This document shows positions 1-5,940 of a DNA stretch of 6,057 nucleotides, in pieces (position 1 is the stretch's first letter; each line of letters starts with the position of its first letter). The position numbers and the translations under genes are program-made. The stretch is from an uncultured Lachnospiraceae bacterium (lineage in GTDB: Bacteria; Bacillota; Clostridia; Lachnospirales; Lachnospiraceae), in assembly GCA_902783395.1 (NCBI GenBank), contig CACZRA010000147.1:1-6057 (forward strand). The letters run 5' to 3'. The notes beneath the pieces were generated by a model, which had not been told where the DNA came from, did no database searches, and worked only from the letters and a program-made list of their open reading frames with translations.

Positions 1-150
1 CGTCTTTTTCACCGGTGTCTTTTTTGTCACCGTATTTTTCTTCGGCTTCTTTTTTATCGCCGTCTTTTTCACCGGTGTCTTTTTTGTCACCGTATTTTTC
101 TTCGGCTTCTTTTTTATCGCCGTCTTTTTCTTCGGCTTCTTTTTTATCGC
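1..150 (-). repeat. In-frame 30-bp tandem repeats with a perfect 60-bp duplication
   Basis: Bases 1-60 and 61-120 are identical, and 121-150 is a further 30-bp unit differing from 31-60 and 91-120 by one base (Asp to Tyr codon). The basic unit is therefore 30 bp (10 codons), present in two versions that alternate as a 60-bp higher-order unit. Bases 151-160 match the start of another unit before similarity decays. The array encodes the repeats of the lipoprotein and may continue past base 1. Perfect identity implies recent duplication or ongoing slippage/recombination. Confidence 0.97.
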
Positions 151-499
151 CGTCTTTTTCGTCAGTCTCTTCTGCTTCAGACTCTTCCTCAGCCTCTTCT
201 GCTTCAGATCCTTCGCCGGTCTCTTCTTCCTCAGCCACTTCCTCAGCTTCAAACGATCCGGTTCTCCCCCCTATGAGCAGATCATTAACGGGAACACCGT
301 CTATCTCAACCTCACCGGTCCTTCTATCCACATGAACCTCAAAGGTATCATCAAGACCAAGGCGCTCGACCCATTCATCAGCACCCATACCATCGATCTC
401 GACATACCCGGTCCTCGAATCAACATTTACCTCCGATTCACAGCCCGCCAGGGCAAGTGTTCCTGTTGCGATCAGTATCGCAGCTGCCAGCTTCTTCAT
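1..499 (-). CDS. Lipoprotein with acidic/lysine-rich 10-residue repeats (3' end outside the window)
   Basis: I do not recognise a named family. The visible 166 codons begin with a lipoprotein signal: MKK, a hydrophobic stretch at residues 4-18 and a good lipobox LAGC with the lipidated cysteine at 20, so the product should be anchored outside the membrane. Residues 23-81 form a small region with two related segments, each holding an RTG-x-VEIDG core (29-37 and 60-68). Residues 84-116 are Glu-rich with two SEAEE copies, and from 117 on five 10-residue units of type GDKK(E/D)(A/T)(E/G)EK(D/Y) run to the edge. The start is supported by AAGGAG at 513-508, 8 bases upstream, and its ATG overlaps the xseA stop by 4 bp (ATGA), so translation is probably coupled to xseA. 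A surface stalk or spacer role for the repeat is a guess. No stop is visible, so length and C-terminus are unknown. Confidence 0.85.
   Translation of the reverse strand, partial: MKKLAAAILIATGTLALAGCESEVNVDSRTGYVEIDGMGADEWVERLGLDDTFEVHVDRRTGEVEIDGVPVNDLLIGGRTGSFEAEEVAEEEETGEGSEAEEAEEESEAEETDEKDGDKKEAEEKDGDKKEAEEKYGDKKDTGEKDGDKKEAEEKYGDKKDTGEKD
167..208 (-). repeat. Two identical 15-bp copies encoding an SEAEE motif
   Basis: The same 15 bases occur at 167-181 and 194-208, 27 bp apart, so they stay in frame. They lie in the Glu-rich segment of the lipoprotein just upstream (in reading direction) of the 30-bp array, and suggest an older or different expansion in the same low-complexity region. 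Confidence 0.7.
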
Positions 500-1815
500 A
501 ACTCCCTCTCCTTCCTGTTTTCTTTGATCTTATTTCCAACGGGAAAATCCCCGGTTTTTTCGACCTCCCTGACATCAGCCTTCACTCTTCCGTTGCGCAT
601 ATATATATTGATGATGTCACCTTCTGAAAGCCTGGCAACATTCCGAATGTTCTTTCCGTTCCCGTCTGCAACAAAGGAATACCCCATTGTCAGCTTTTCA
701 AGCGGGGATACACCCTTAAGTCTTTCCGCAAGGACAGCTATCCTGTTCCTTCCGGCCATATATTTATCCTTGACGGCGGAATCCATTCTCCTGCCAAGCT
801 CGGTCCCTCTGGCCCTTGTATCCTTAAGCTGTTCTCTCATAAGCCCTGTAAGTCCGTTTTCAAGCTCTGCAAGGCGGAGTTTTTTCTCTGCTATGACAGC
901 ATCCGGCCGCATTTTTTTTAACTCAGCCTCAGCCCGCTTCAATCTCAGCCTGTCATTTGTCAGGCGGCGGACCGCGGCATTTTTCATGCCTGTGCGGTAT
1001 CCTTCTATATCTCTCAGGAATTCCCTGTGATCATATACAGCAAGCTCCGCAGCAGCCGACGGAGTCGGAGCCCTTAGATCGGCTGCAAAATCAGCTATAG
1101 TGGTATCCGTTTCATGTCCTACAGCGGAGATAACGGGGGTATACGAATTAAAGATCGCCTCTGCTACTATAACCTCGTTAAATGCCCAGAGATCCTCTAT
1201 CGAGCCTCCGCCTCTTCCCGCTATTATGACATCCACACCGGCCTCATCAAGAACCCTGATGCCACGGGCCACAGACTCTGCCGCACCCTCCCCCTGCACC
1301 TTGGCGGGATAGAGGATTATCTCAACATAAGGATTCCTTCGTCTCGTGATATTTATGATATCCCTTACCGCAGCTCCGGTGGAGGCCGTCACCACTCCCA
1401 GTCTTTTTATGTATCCGGGGATCGGCTTCTTATATTCGTCAGAAAACATCCCTCTTTCGGCAAGCTCTTCCTTAAGCCTGAGGTACTTTTCGTAAAGTTC
1501 TCCCCTGCCTTCCCTCTTTATCCTTTTTGCGTATATCTGATAGCTTCCTGCTTTTTCATAGATCCCTATGCCGCCGGTTATCTCAACCTTGATGCCGTCG
1601 GAAAGTCTGAAATCAAGAGAACCCGCATCAGATGCGAACATCACACCGGAAAGAGATGCTCCCGCATCCTTCACCGTAAAGTATATATGCCCCGAAACAT
1701 GGTATTTCACATTTGAAAGCTCACCGCTGACTGTCAGCGATCTCAGCATGATGTCAGTGCTTATGAGCTTCTTCAGATATGATGTGATCTGAGTTACCGA
1801 GTAGACATTATTCAT
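496..1815 (-). CDS. xseA: Exodeoxyribonuclease VII large subunit
   Basis: Large subunit of exonuclease VII, the cytoplasmic nuclease that degrades single-stranded DNA into short oligonucleotides, normally as a complex with several XseB small subunits. The 439 residues match the family length. An N-terminal OB-fold lies at about 5-100 (GELSN at 31-35, YFTVKD at 45-50). The catalytic domain has the hallmark blocks GVVTASTGAAVRDI (140-153), YPAKVQGEGA (169-178), GRGGGSIEDLWAFNE (200-214) and ISAVGHETDTTIADF (229-243), followed by DLRAPTPSAAAEL. Residues about 260-370 are rich in charged heptad-like helices, the region that binds XseB. The C-terminal MGYSFV (377-382) and LSEGD (396-400) are also typical. 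The start lies 6 bp after the nusB stop, with only a weak AGG upstream, so translation probably depends on coupling to nusB. No xseB follows; a lipoprotein gene overlaps the stop instead. Confidence 0.97.
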   Translation of the reverse strand: MNNVYSVTQITSYLKKLISTDIMLRSLTVSGELSNVKYHVSGHIYFTVKDAGASLSGVMFASDAGSLDFRLSDGIKVEITGGIGIYEKAGSYQIYAKRIKREGRGELYEKYLRLKEELAERGMFSDEYKKPIPGYIKRLGVVTASTGAAVRDIINITRRRNPYVEIILYPAKVQGEGAAESVARGIRVLDEAGVDVIIAGRGGGSIEDLWAFNEVIVAEAIFNSYTPVISAVGHETDTTIADFAADLRAPTPSAAAELAVYDHREFLRDIEGYRTGMKNAAVRRLTNDRLRLKRAEAELKKMRPDAVIAEKKLRLAELENGLTGLMREQLKDTRARGTELGRRMDSAVKDKYMAGRNRIAVLAERLKGVSPLEKLTMGYSFVADGNGKNIRNVARLSEGDIINIYMRNGRVKADVREVEKTGDFPVGNKIKENRKEREL

Positions 1816-1821
1816 AACGGC

Positions 1822-2223
1822 CTATGTGAACTTTGCCAGTACTCCGTTCACAAAGGAACCGGCCTGATCCTGCCCGTATTTCTTTGAAAGCTCCACAGCC
1901 TCATTTATAGCCACACTTACGGGCACCTCGTCGTCATAAAGGATCTCATAAACCGCAAGCCGAAGGATGGAAAGCTCCACCTTTCCTATCCTGCCTATCT
2001 TCCAGCCCGTGCTCTTCTCTCCGATAAGCGCATCTATCTCAGGAAGCTTCTCCTCGATCAGATGGTATCTCTCCCCGATATACTCCGCACTCTCGTCGTC
2101 AACGGGCTTTTCCAGGCCATCGAAATAGCTTCCGGTCTGGCTTTCCATCTCCTCCCTGCTGTTGAAAAGGGATTCGAACAGGAGAACAAAAACATGCTCC
2201 CGGATGGCACTTCGGCCTATCAT
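1822..2223 (-). CDS. nusB: Transcription antitermination factor NusB
   Basis: Small all-helical RNA-binding protein that with NusE (ribosomal protein S10) binds boxA in nascent rRNA and promotes processive transcription by RNA polymerase. The 133 residues fit the usual 130-150. The N-terminus (RSAIREHVFVLLFESLF, 4-20) is the arginine-rich first helix. The C-terminal half carries the family signature: W74, ILRLAVYEILYDDEVPVSVAINEA across 86-109, ELSKKYG (111-117) and SFVNGVLAKF (123-132). ATG overlaps the upstream asp23/gls24-type gene as ATGA, and TAAGGA at 2236-2231 is placed 7 bases before the start. The nusB-xseA pairing and the Asp23/Gls24 gene in front are a common Firmicutes arrangement. 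Confidence 0.97.
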   Translation of the reverse strand: MIGRSAIREHVFVLLFESLFNSREEMESQTGSYFDGLEKPVDDESAEYIGERYHLIEEKLPEIDALIGEKSTGWKIGRIGKVELSILRLAVYEILYDDEVPVSVAINEAVELSKKYGQDQAGSFVNGVLAKFT

Positions 2224-2630
2224 TTATCGTTCCTTACTTCACTGTTTACTCCCGTGACCCTGATATTTACATCCGTCACGTTGAGTCCCGTCATCGTTTC
2301 AATGGAGTTCTTCACCTTGTCCTGGACCTTCTTTCCGGTCTCCATTATGTTGTGCCCGTACTTGATGACAAGTGAAATATCAACTCTCACCATATTGCCC
2401 GCAACATCAACCCTGACTCCCGCTCCTGCTCCGTTACGGATACCGACGGAATTCATAAGCATGTTTCCGAAATTACCGGTCATTGCGGACACACCCTCTA
2501 TCTCGCCTGCGGCTATGGCAGCGATCGCGGCAACGACATCATCAGCGATCTTGACTTCCCCTGTCATAGTGGAATCCAGTGTGTGTATCTTATTCTTTTT
2601 GTCCGCAGACGTTTCCTTTTTTTCACCCAT
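2220..2630 (-). CDS. Asp23/Gls24 family envelope stress response protein (YqhY-like)
   Basis: Member of the Asp23/Gls24 family (Pfam DUF322/PF03780), small cytoplasmic proteins often linked to cell-envelope stress; the copy next to nusB in Firmicutes is usually called YqhY. The 136 residues comprise a charged, lysine-rich N-terminal tail (1-20), then the family pattern: GEVKIADDVVAAIAAIAAGEI (24-44), IEGVSAM (44-50), a glycine-rich turn GIRNGAGAGVRVDV (63-76), VRVDISLVIKYGHNI (81-95) and the C-terminal VQDKVKNSIETMTGLNVTDVNIRV (102-125). There is no signal peptide or membrane segment. A strong GAGGGGAG site (2640-2633) precedes ATG. It is the first gene of the cluster with nusB and xseA and has a likely promoter just upstream. 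The precise function is not established; the family call is firm, but I leave the symbol blank because several paralogues usually exist. Confidence 0.93.
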   Translation of the reverse strand: MGEKKETSADKKNKIHTLDSTMTGEVKIADDVVAAIAAIAAGEIEGVSAMTGNFGNMLMNSVGIRNGAGAGVRVDVAGNMVRVDISLVIKYGHNIMETGKKVQDKVKNSIETMTGLNVTDVNIRVTGVNSEVRNDK

Positions 2631-2664
2631 TTCTCCCCTCCGAAATACAAACTTCAGCTATAAA

Positions 2665-2693
2665 AGTATATCACAAGAGCTTTTATTTTTACA
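2665..2693 (-). promoter_or_regulatory. Likely sigma-A promoter for the asp23-nusB-xseA-lipoprotein cluster
   Basis: In the 64-bp gap after prfC, the minus strand carries TATACT at 2670-2665 preceded by TGA, that is, an extended -10 (TGnTATACT). A weak -35 (TGTAAA, 2693-2688, 3 of 6 matches) lies 17 bp upstream. Transcription would start near 2658, leaving a short leader with the GAGGGGAG ribosome site. A 7-bp inverted repeat ATAAAAG/CTTTTAT (2686-2680 and 2666-2660) overlaps the -10 element. Confidence 0.5.
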
Positions 2694-2694
2694 G

Positions 2695-4293
2695 TTAATC
2701 ATTTTCATTAAATTCCTCAAGGATAAGACCCTCGTTGCGGTCCAGCGTCATCCCGATGCTCCACGAATTCACAAAGAGCAGCAGCGGATTGCCTTTTAAG
2801 TCCCTGACCTTCTTCATGTCAGAGGTGCCGGTTATCTTATCAGGATCCACGTCCTCATTCTTTATCCACCTGATGTACTCGTAAGGAAGCTGTTCCATAC
2901 GGATCTCGACATTGTATTCATTATTCAGCCTGTATTTCAGCACATCAAACTGCAGCACTCCCACGACTCCGACTATGACCTCCTCCATGCCGCCCTGCGG
3001 CTCCTCGAAGATCTGTATCGCGCCCTCCTGCGCTATCTGCATGATGCCCTTCACGAACTGCTTGCGCTTCATAGTGTCTACCTGCCTGACTCTCGCGAAA
3101 TGCTCCGGTGCAAAGGTCGGGATGCCGCCGAACCGGAATCTGTCCTGAGGCATGCATAAGGTGTCGCCTATCGAATAAATCCCGGGATCGAAGATACCGA
3201 TGATATCCCCGGCATAAGCCTCGCTTACCATATGCCTGTCATCAGCCATCATCTGCTGAGGCTGGGAAAGCCTGACCTCCTTATCCCCCTGCATATGCCA
3301 TACATCCATGCCCGCGGTGAACTTTCCTGAGCAGATCCTCATGAAGGCCACCCTGTCCCTGTGAGCCTTGTTCATATTTGCCTGTATCTTGAATACAAAC
3401 GCGGAAAACGGCCTGTCCACCGGATCTATCATCCCCTGATCCGACATTCTAGGAAGCGGTGACGTCGTCATCTCCAGGAAATACTGAAGGAAGCTCTCCA
3501 CACCGAAATTCGTGAGCGCCGAGCCAAAGAAAACAGGTGACAGCTTTCCATGGGAGACCGCGTCCTGATCGTATTCCGCCGAGGCTCCGTCCAGCAGCTC
3601 CATCTCTGATATGAGCTGCTCATATTTATCCCCGCCGATTGCCTCTATGAGCCGGTCCTTATCATCTATCGGAATAATTTCTTCCCTGCCCTCCTTGGTA
3701 CCCTTCTGGGTATCGGAGAACAGCACCACGCTGCGCTTATTCCTGTCATATACACCCTTGAAGTCCTTGCCGGAGCCTATGGGCCAGGTCACCGAAGTGG
3801 TCTCAATGCCAAGCTCATGCTCCACCTGGTCCACGAGCTCAAAGGAATCCAGGGCGTCCCTGTCCATCTTATTGAAGAAAGTGAAGATGGGGATCCCCCG
3901 TCTTGCCACAACCTTGAAAAGCTTCCTCGTCTGCGGCTCCACACCCTTCGCGGCATCTATCACCATGACAGCGTTATCGGCCGCCATGAGTGTACGGTAG
4001 GTATCCTCGGAGAAGTCCTGATGCCCCGGAGTGTCCAGGATATTGATGCACTTATCGCCGTATTCAAACTGAAGCACGGAAGAAGTGACGGAAATTCCCC
4101 TCTCCTTTTCTATATCCATCCAGTCGGAAACCGCATGCTTCGCCGTAGCCTTTCCCTTTACGGAACCCGCGGTATTGAGCTGTCCGCCGTAGAGCAGGAA
4201 CTTCTCCGTAAGCGTAGTCTTTCCGGCGTCAGGATGCGATATTATGGCGAATGTACGCCTCTTATTTATTTCAGCTGAAATATCCGAACCCAA
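2695..4293 (-). CDS. prfC: Peptide chain release factor 3 (RF3)
   Basis: Translational GTPase that removes RF1/RF2 from the ribosome after peptide release. Its 532 residues match RF3 (about 520-530) rather than EF-G or TetM. The GTPase domain shows G1 SHPDAGKTT (19-27), a switch I region with ERGISVTSSV (64-73), G3 DTPGHQDFSEDTYRTL (87-102) and G4 NKMDR (141-145). The downstream RF3-specific portion includes VFFGSALTNFGVESFL and, near the C-terminus, EVIVGVVGVLQFDVLKYRL. QDFSEDTYRTL and the DWMDIEKERGISV block are RF3 signatures. The start is TTG, chosen because a consensus GGAGGT (4306-4301) lies 7 bases upstream and the N-terminus then matches RF3. It follows dtd after 86 bp with its own likely promoter. 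RF3 is not essential in most bacteria. Confidence 0.97.
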   Translation of the reverse strand: MGSDISAEINKRRTFAIISHPDAGKTTLTEKFLLYGGQLNTAGSVKGKATAKHAVSDWMDIEKERGISVTSSVLQFEYGDKCINILDTPGHQDFSEDTYRTLMAADNAVMVIDAAKGVEPQTRKLFKVVARRGIPIFTFFNKMDRDALDSFELVDQVEHELGIETTSVTWPIGSGKDFKGVYDRNKRSVVLFSDTQKGTKEGREEIIPIDDKDRLIEAIGGDKYEQLISEMELLDGASAEYDQDAVSHGKLSPVFFGSALTNFGVESFLQYFLEMTTSPLPRMSDQGMIDPVDRPFSAFVFKIQANMNKAHRDRVAFMRICSGKFTAGMDVWHMQGDKEVRLSQPQQMMADDRHMVSEAYAGDIIGIFDPGIYSIGDTLCMPQDRFRFGGIPTFAPEHFARVRQVDTMKRKQFVKGIMQIAQEGAIQIFEEPQGGMEEVIVGVVGVLQFDVLKYRLNNEYNVEIRMEQLPYEYIRWIKNEDVDPDKITGTSDMKKVRDLKGNPLLLFVNSWSIGMTLDRNEGLILEEFNEND

Positions 4294-4300
4294 GATAATA

Positions 4301-4306
4301 ACCTCC
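4301..4306 (-). promoter_or_regulatory. Consensus ribosome binding site fixing the TTG start of prfC
   Basis: GGAGGT stands 7 bases before TTG at 4293-4291. No in-frame ATG is placed better, so this site decides the non-AUG start. A strong site combined with a weak start codon can set a moderate translation level. Confidence 0.85.
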
Positions 4307-4324
4307 GTCTAAAAAAATCAACTA

Positions 4325-4353
4325 ATCATACCAAAACAACCGGTGTAAAGCAA
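4325..4353 (-). promoter_or_regulatory. Likely sigma-A promoter for prfC
   Basis: In the 86-bp gap between dtd and prfC the minus strand has TTGCTT (4353-4348), a 17-bp spacer and TATGAT (4330-4325), with TGG directly before the -10 making an extended -10. The start point would be near 4317, about 24 bases ahead of the TTG codon. No convincing terminator ends dtd before it, so read-through from dtd is also possible. Confidence 0.5.
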
Positions 4354-4379
4354 TAAAACAGGCTTTGCATATATCTTCT

Positions 4380-4832
4380 TCAACCTGCGATCTCTTTGGA
4401 ATCCAGGATTACTGTAAAAGGTCCTTCGTTAACAAGACTCACCTGCATTTCTGCTCCAAACTCGCCTGTATCGACCTTCTTGACCCTCTTCCTGCATTCA
4501 GCCACTGCATATTCATAAAGCCTCTTTGCTTCATCCGGCTCTCCGGCATGGATGAAAGACGGTCTGTTCCCCTTTCTGCAGTCAGCATATAAGGTAAACT
4601 GAGAGATCATCAAAAGCTCTCCCCCTATATCCTCCAATGAAAGGTTTGTCTTTCCCTGATCGTCCGGAAATATCCTCAGACCGATAAGTTTATTCACCAT
4701 CTTATCGGCAATCCTTTCATTATCATCACGGCCTATGCCGACGAGCACCATGAGGCCTCTTCCGATGCTGCCTTTTATATTCCCGTCAATCCTGACGTCT
4801 GCCTTAGAAACAACCTGTATCACAAATTTCAT
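4380..4832 (-). CDS. dtd: D-aminoacyl-tRNA deacylase
   Basis: Hydrolyses D-amino acids (and mischarged glycine) from tRNA, a chiral proofreading step in the cytoplasm. The 150 residues match the family length. The N-terminus [17 protein letters not shown] has the expected pattern, followed by [13 protein letters not shown] (21-33), the NKLIGLRIF region (47-55), the active-site motif [17 protein letters not shown] (77-93) and the Gly-cisPro motif NEGPFT (135-140; G137-P138) that excludes L-amino acids. The reading frame is open for 22 more codons upstream, to an ATG at 4898, but that version would overlap the nuclease gene and add residues foreign to the family. The ATG at 4832 has GGAGGAG (4847-4841) 8 bases upstream. 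It lies 37 bp after the nuclease gene and is probably co-transcribed with it. Confidence 0.96.
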   Translation of the reverse strand: MKFVIQVVSKADVRIDGNIKGSIGRGLMVLVGIGRDDNERIADKMVNKLIGLRIFPDDQGKTNLSLEDIGGELLMISQFTLYADCRKGNRPSFIHAGEPDEAKRLYEYAVAECRKRVKKVDTGEFGAEMQVSLVNEGPFTVILDSKEIAG

Positions 4833-4840
4833 ATCCCTGT

Positions 4841-4847
4841 CTCCTCC
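4841..4847 (-). promoter_or_regulatory. Ribosome binding site fixing the dtd start
   Basis: GGAGGAG lies 8 bases ahead of the ATG at 4832-4830 and lies inside the longer open frame. It favours the 150-residue Dtd over the 172-residue alternative. Confidence 0.85.
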
Positions 4848-4869
4848 ATAAAGCGCTTTAGCTCTTGCT

Positions 4870-5814
4870 TCATTCCTTATGATTCTCTCCCGTAGCATAA
4901 TCTATATATATACCGGGCTGGACATTGTAGACGAACTCGCAGAAGCATATCTTATCGTCCTCCACGCTCCCCGCCTCCATCAGCACGCCTCTGGCGACAA
5001 GCTCATCATCTTTGAAAACCGGTGTTACCCGATACAGGACATGGTTTCCGGTATCCTTCACGTAATCATAGACCCGGTCCTCAACATACGTCATGCCAAC
5101 GGCATTGAAGTATCTGGTACCGGTGATCAGATTATATATATTCGCATTTTCCCCCGCAAGCTTATATGCGATCAGATGGCTCCGGTTGTATAGATACGGC
5201 GGGTCAGCGTCCACGATACCGTCATACCTCTGCTGCTTCCAGCCCGTAGGGTGTATCTCGCTGATATCCCCTCTCTTCTCCGTCGGCATTATCTCCGGAC
5301 AGATATTCGCATATGCCGTCCCGCATCTTCCCTGTGAATCCAGCGAAGAATAAAGCTCAAAAGCCTCATCCTTATAATCCTCTTCCTTAAAAAACGGCTT
5401 CCCGTCATTGATCAGAACATACTTCTTTCCCTCATACTCCGGAAGAAGCTCCGCATCAAAGCCCTCGGGGTAAAGCGAACCATACGGTACTATCGCCGCA
5501 CCTGTCTCGCTGTAGTACCAGTCCTCGTCGTCAGAAGATCCTTCCGTTTTTTGATTTACATAATTCTCATTACTGTCAGTTTCAGATTGATTTACATAAT
5601 TCTCATTACTGTTGTCTTTCTCAGAAGAATCAGAGCTTGTATTTTGATTTTGATTTACATAATTCTTATTCTGATCAAGCTCATTTTCGTTTACATAATT
5701 TGTATCAGTATTGGCGGTCCCCTGCTCTACCGCCTCATAATCTATATTCACGCATGCGCAAAAGCATACGGCAATTATCAATATTAAGCTAAAATACGCG
5801 GTTTTCCTTTTCAT
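4870..5814 (-). CDS. Secreted/lipid-anchored DNA/RNA non-specific endonuclease (Endonuclea_NS_2 type)
   Basis: Predicted extracytoplasmic nuclease of the beta-beta-alpha metal type related to streptococcal EndA. Residues 1-21 are an export signal (MKRK, hydrophobic core 8-18). C21 follows F-C-A, a poor lipobox, so membrane anchoring is uncertain. Residues about 27-97 are an Asn/Ser/Glu/Asp-rich linker with four NYVN motifs (39, 51, 72, 84). The nuclease domain (about 105-314) shows [23 protein letters not shown] (split at 162-173 and 174-184), HPTGW (188-192), the catalytic NRSHLI (210-215, H213 the expected general base), [15 protein letters not shown] (223-237, N228 a likely metal ligand), [12 protein letters not shown] (256-267) and [15 protein letters not shown] (295-309). 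Likely roles are scavenging of external nucleic acid or DNA uptake; the sequence does not decide. Its own ribosome site is weak (AGAAAG, 5822-5817). The pckA terminator separates it from the upstream gene. Confidence 0.9.
   Translation of the reverse strand: MKRKTAYFSLILIIAVCFCACVNIDYEAVEQGTANTDTNYVNENELDQNKNYVNQNQNTSSDSSEKDNSNENYVNQSETDSNENYVNQKTEGSSDDEDWYYSETGAAIVPYGSLYPEGFDAELLPEYEGKKYVLINDGKPFFKEEDYKDEAFELYSSLDSQGRCGTAYANICPEIMPTEKRGDISEIHPTGWKQQRYDGIVDADPPYLYNRSHLIAYKLAGENANIYNLITGTRYFNAVGMTYVEDRVYDYVKDTGNHVLYRVTPVFKDDELVARGVLMEAGSVEDDKICFCEFVYNVQPGIYIDYATGENHKE
5551..5700 (-). repeat. Direct repeats encoding four NYVN motifs in the nuclease linker
   Basis: A 26-bp sequence is repeated exactly at 5551-5576 and 5587-5612 (36 bp apart). 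Its 11-bp core TTTACATAATT recurs at 5654-5664 and 5690-5700. The core spacing is 36, 63 and 36 bp, all multiples of three, so the linker grew by in-frame duplication: probably a 36-bp (12-codon) step, then a duplication of the pair. Confidence 0.9.
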
Positions 5815-5869
5815 TGCTTTCTAACGATAAAATCAATATTAATATCTTCTCCCAGCGAGCCAATAAACA

Positions 5870-5898
5870 ATTATAAATCAAATGCGGCCACGTTTCCA
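5870..5898 (-). promoter_or_regulatory. Possible promoter for the nuclease-dtd pair, overlapping the pckA terminator
   Basis: The minus strand has a perfect TATAAT at 5875-5870. Seventeen bases upstream is TGGAAA (5898-5893, 4 of 6 -35 matches), which falls in the loop of the terminator hairpin. The start would be near 5863, giving a leader of about 48 bases. Other AT-rich -10-like sites (GATATT near 5846-5841) exist in the same gap, so the exact element is uncertain. Confidence 0.4.
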
Positions 5899-5907
5899 TG
5901 GCCGCAT
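5882..5907 (-). terminator. Rho-independent terminator of pckA
   Basis: Perfect 9-bp GC-rich stem (ATGCGGCCA at 5882-5890 with TGGCCGCAT at 5899-5907) and an 8-base loop, 33 bp after the pckA stop. On the minus strand it is followed by a T-rich but interrupted tail (5881-5862). The clean stem and its position after a highly expressed metabolic gene support the call; the broken U-tract lowers it slightly. Confidence 0.8.
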
Positions 5908-5940
5908 CTATCATGCTTTACTGATCTATATACGTCTGAT

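Noticed and set aside
1..150. CRISPR-like or mobile-element repeat
   Set aside because: The units are contiguous with no unique spacers, keep a reading frame and encode protein repeats.
31..150. Programmed frameshifting at the A-runs of the lipoprotein repeats
   Set aside because: The codon phase gives T AAA AAA G, not the efficient A AAA AAG heptamer, and no stimulatory element is evident.
15..1030. Open frames on the plus strand, including a Ser/Phe-rich repetitive one at 15-335 and one at 332-1030
   Set aside because: They are antisense to the lipoprotein and xseA; the apparent protein repeats are the mirror of the 30-bp array and no ribosome site or known family supports them.
2945..3157. 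Minus-strand 70-codon frame inside prfC
   Set aside because: It is an alternative frame of prfC with no ribosome site or recognisable product.
4344..4369. Possible terminator hairpin after dtd (TGCAAAGC/GCTTTACA)
   Set aside because: The 8-bp stem has a mismatch, is AT-rich and is not followed by a T-run on the minus strand; it also overlaps the putative prfC promoter.
4833..4898. N-terminal extension of Dtd to an ATG at 4898
   Set aside because: It would overlap the nuclease gene, lacks the good ribosome site that stands before 4832, and adds 22 residues not typical of the family.
5182..5187. NRSH instead of the DRGH motif of EndA-type nucleases as a novel active site
   Set aside because: NR(S/C/G)HL variants are usual in this Endonuclea_NS_2 subgroup as I know it; the histidine and the downstream Asn region are intact.
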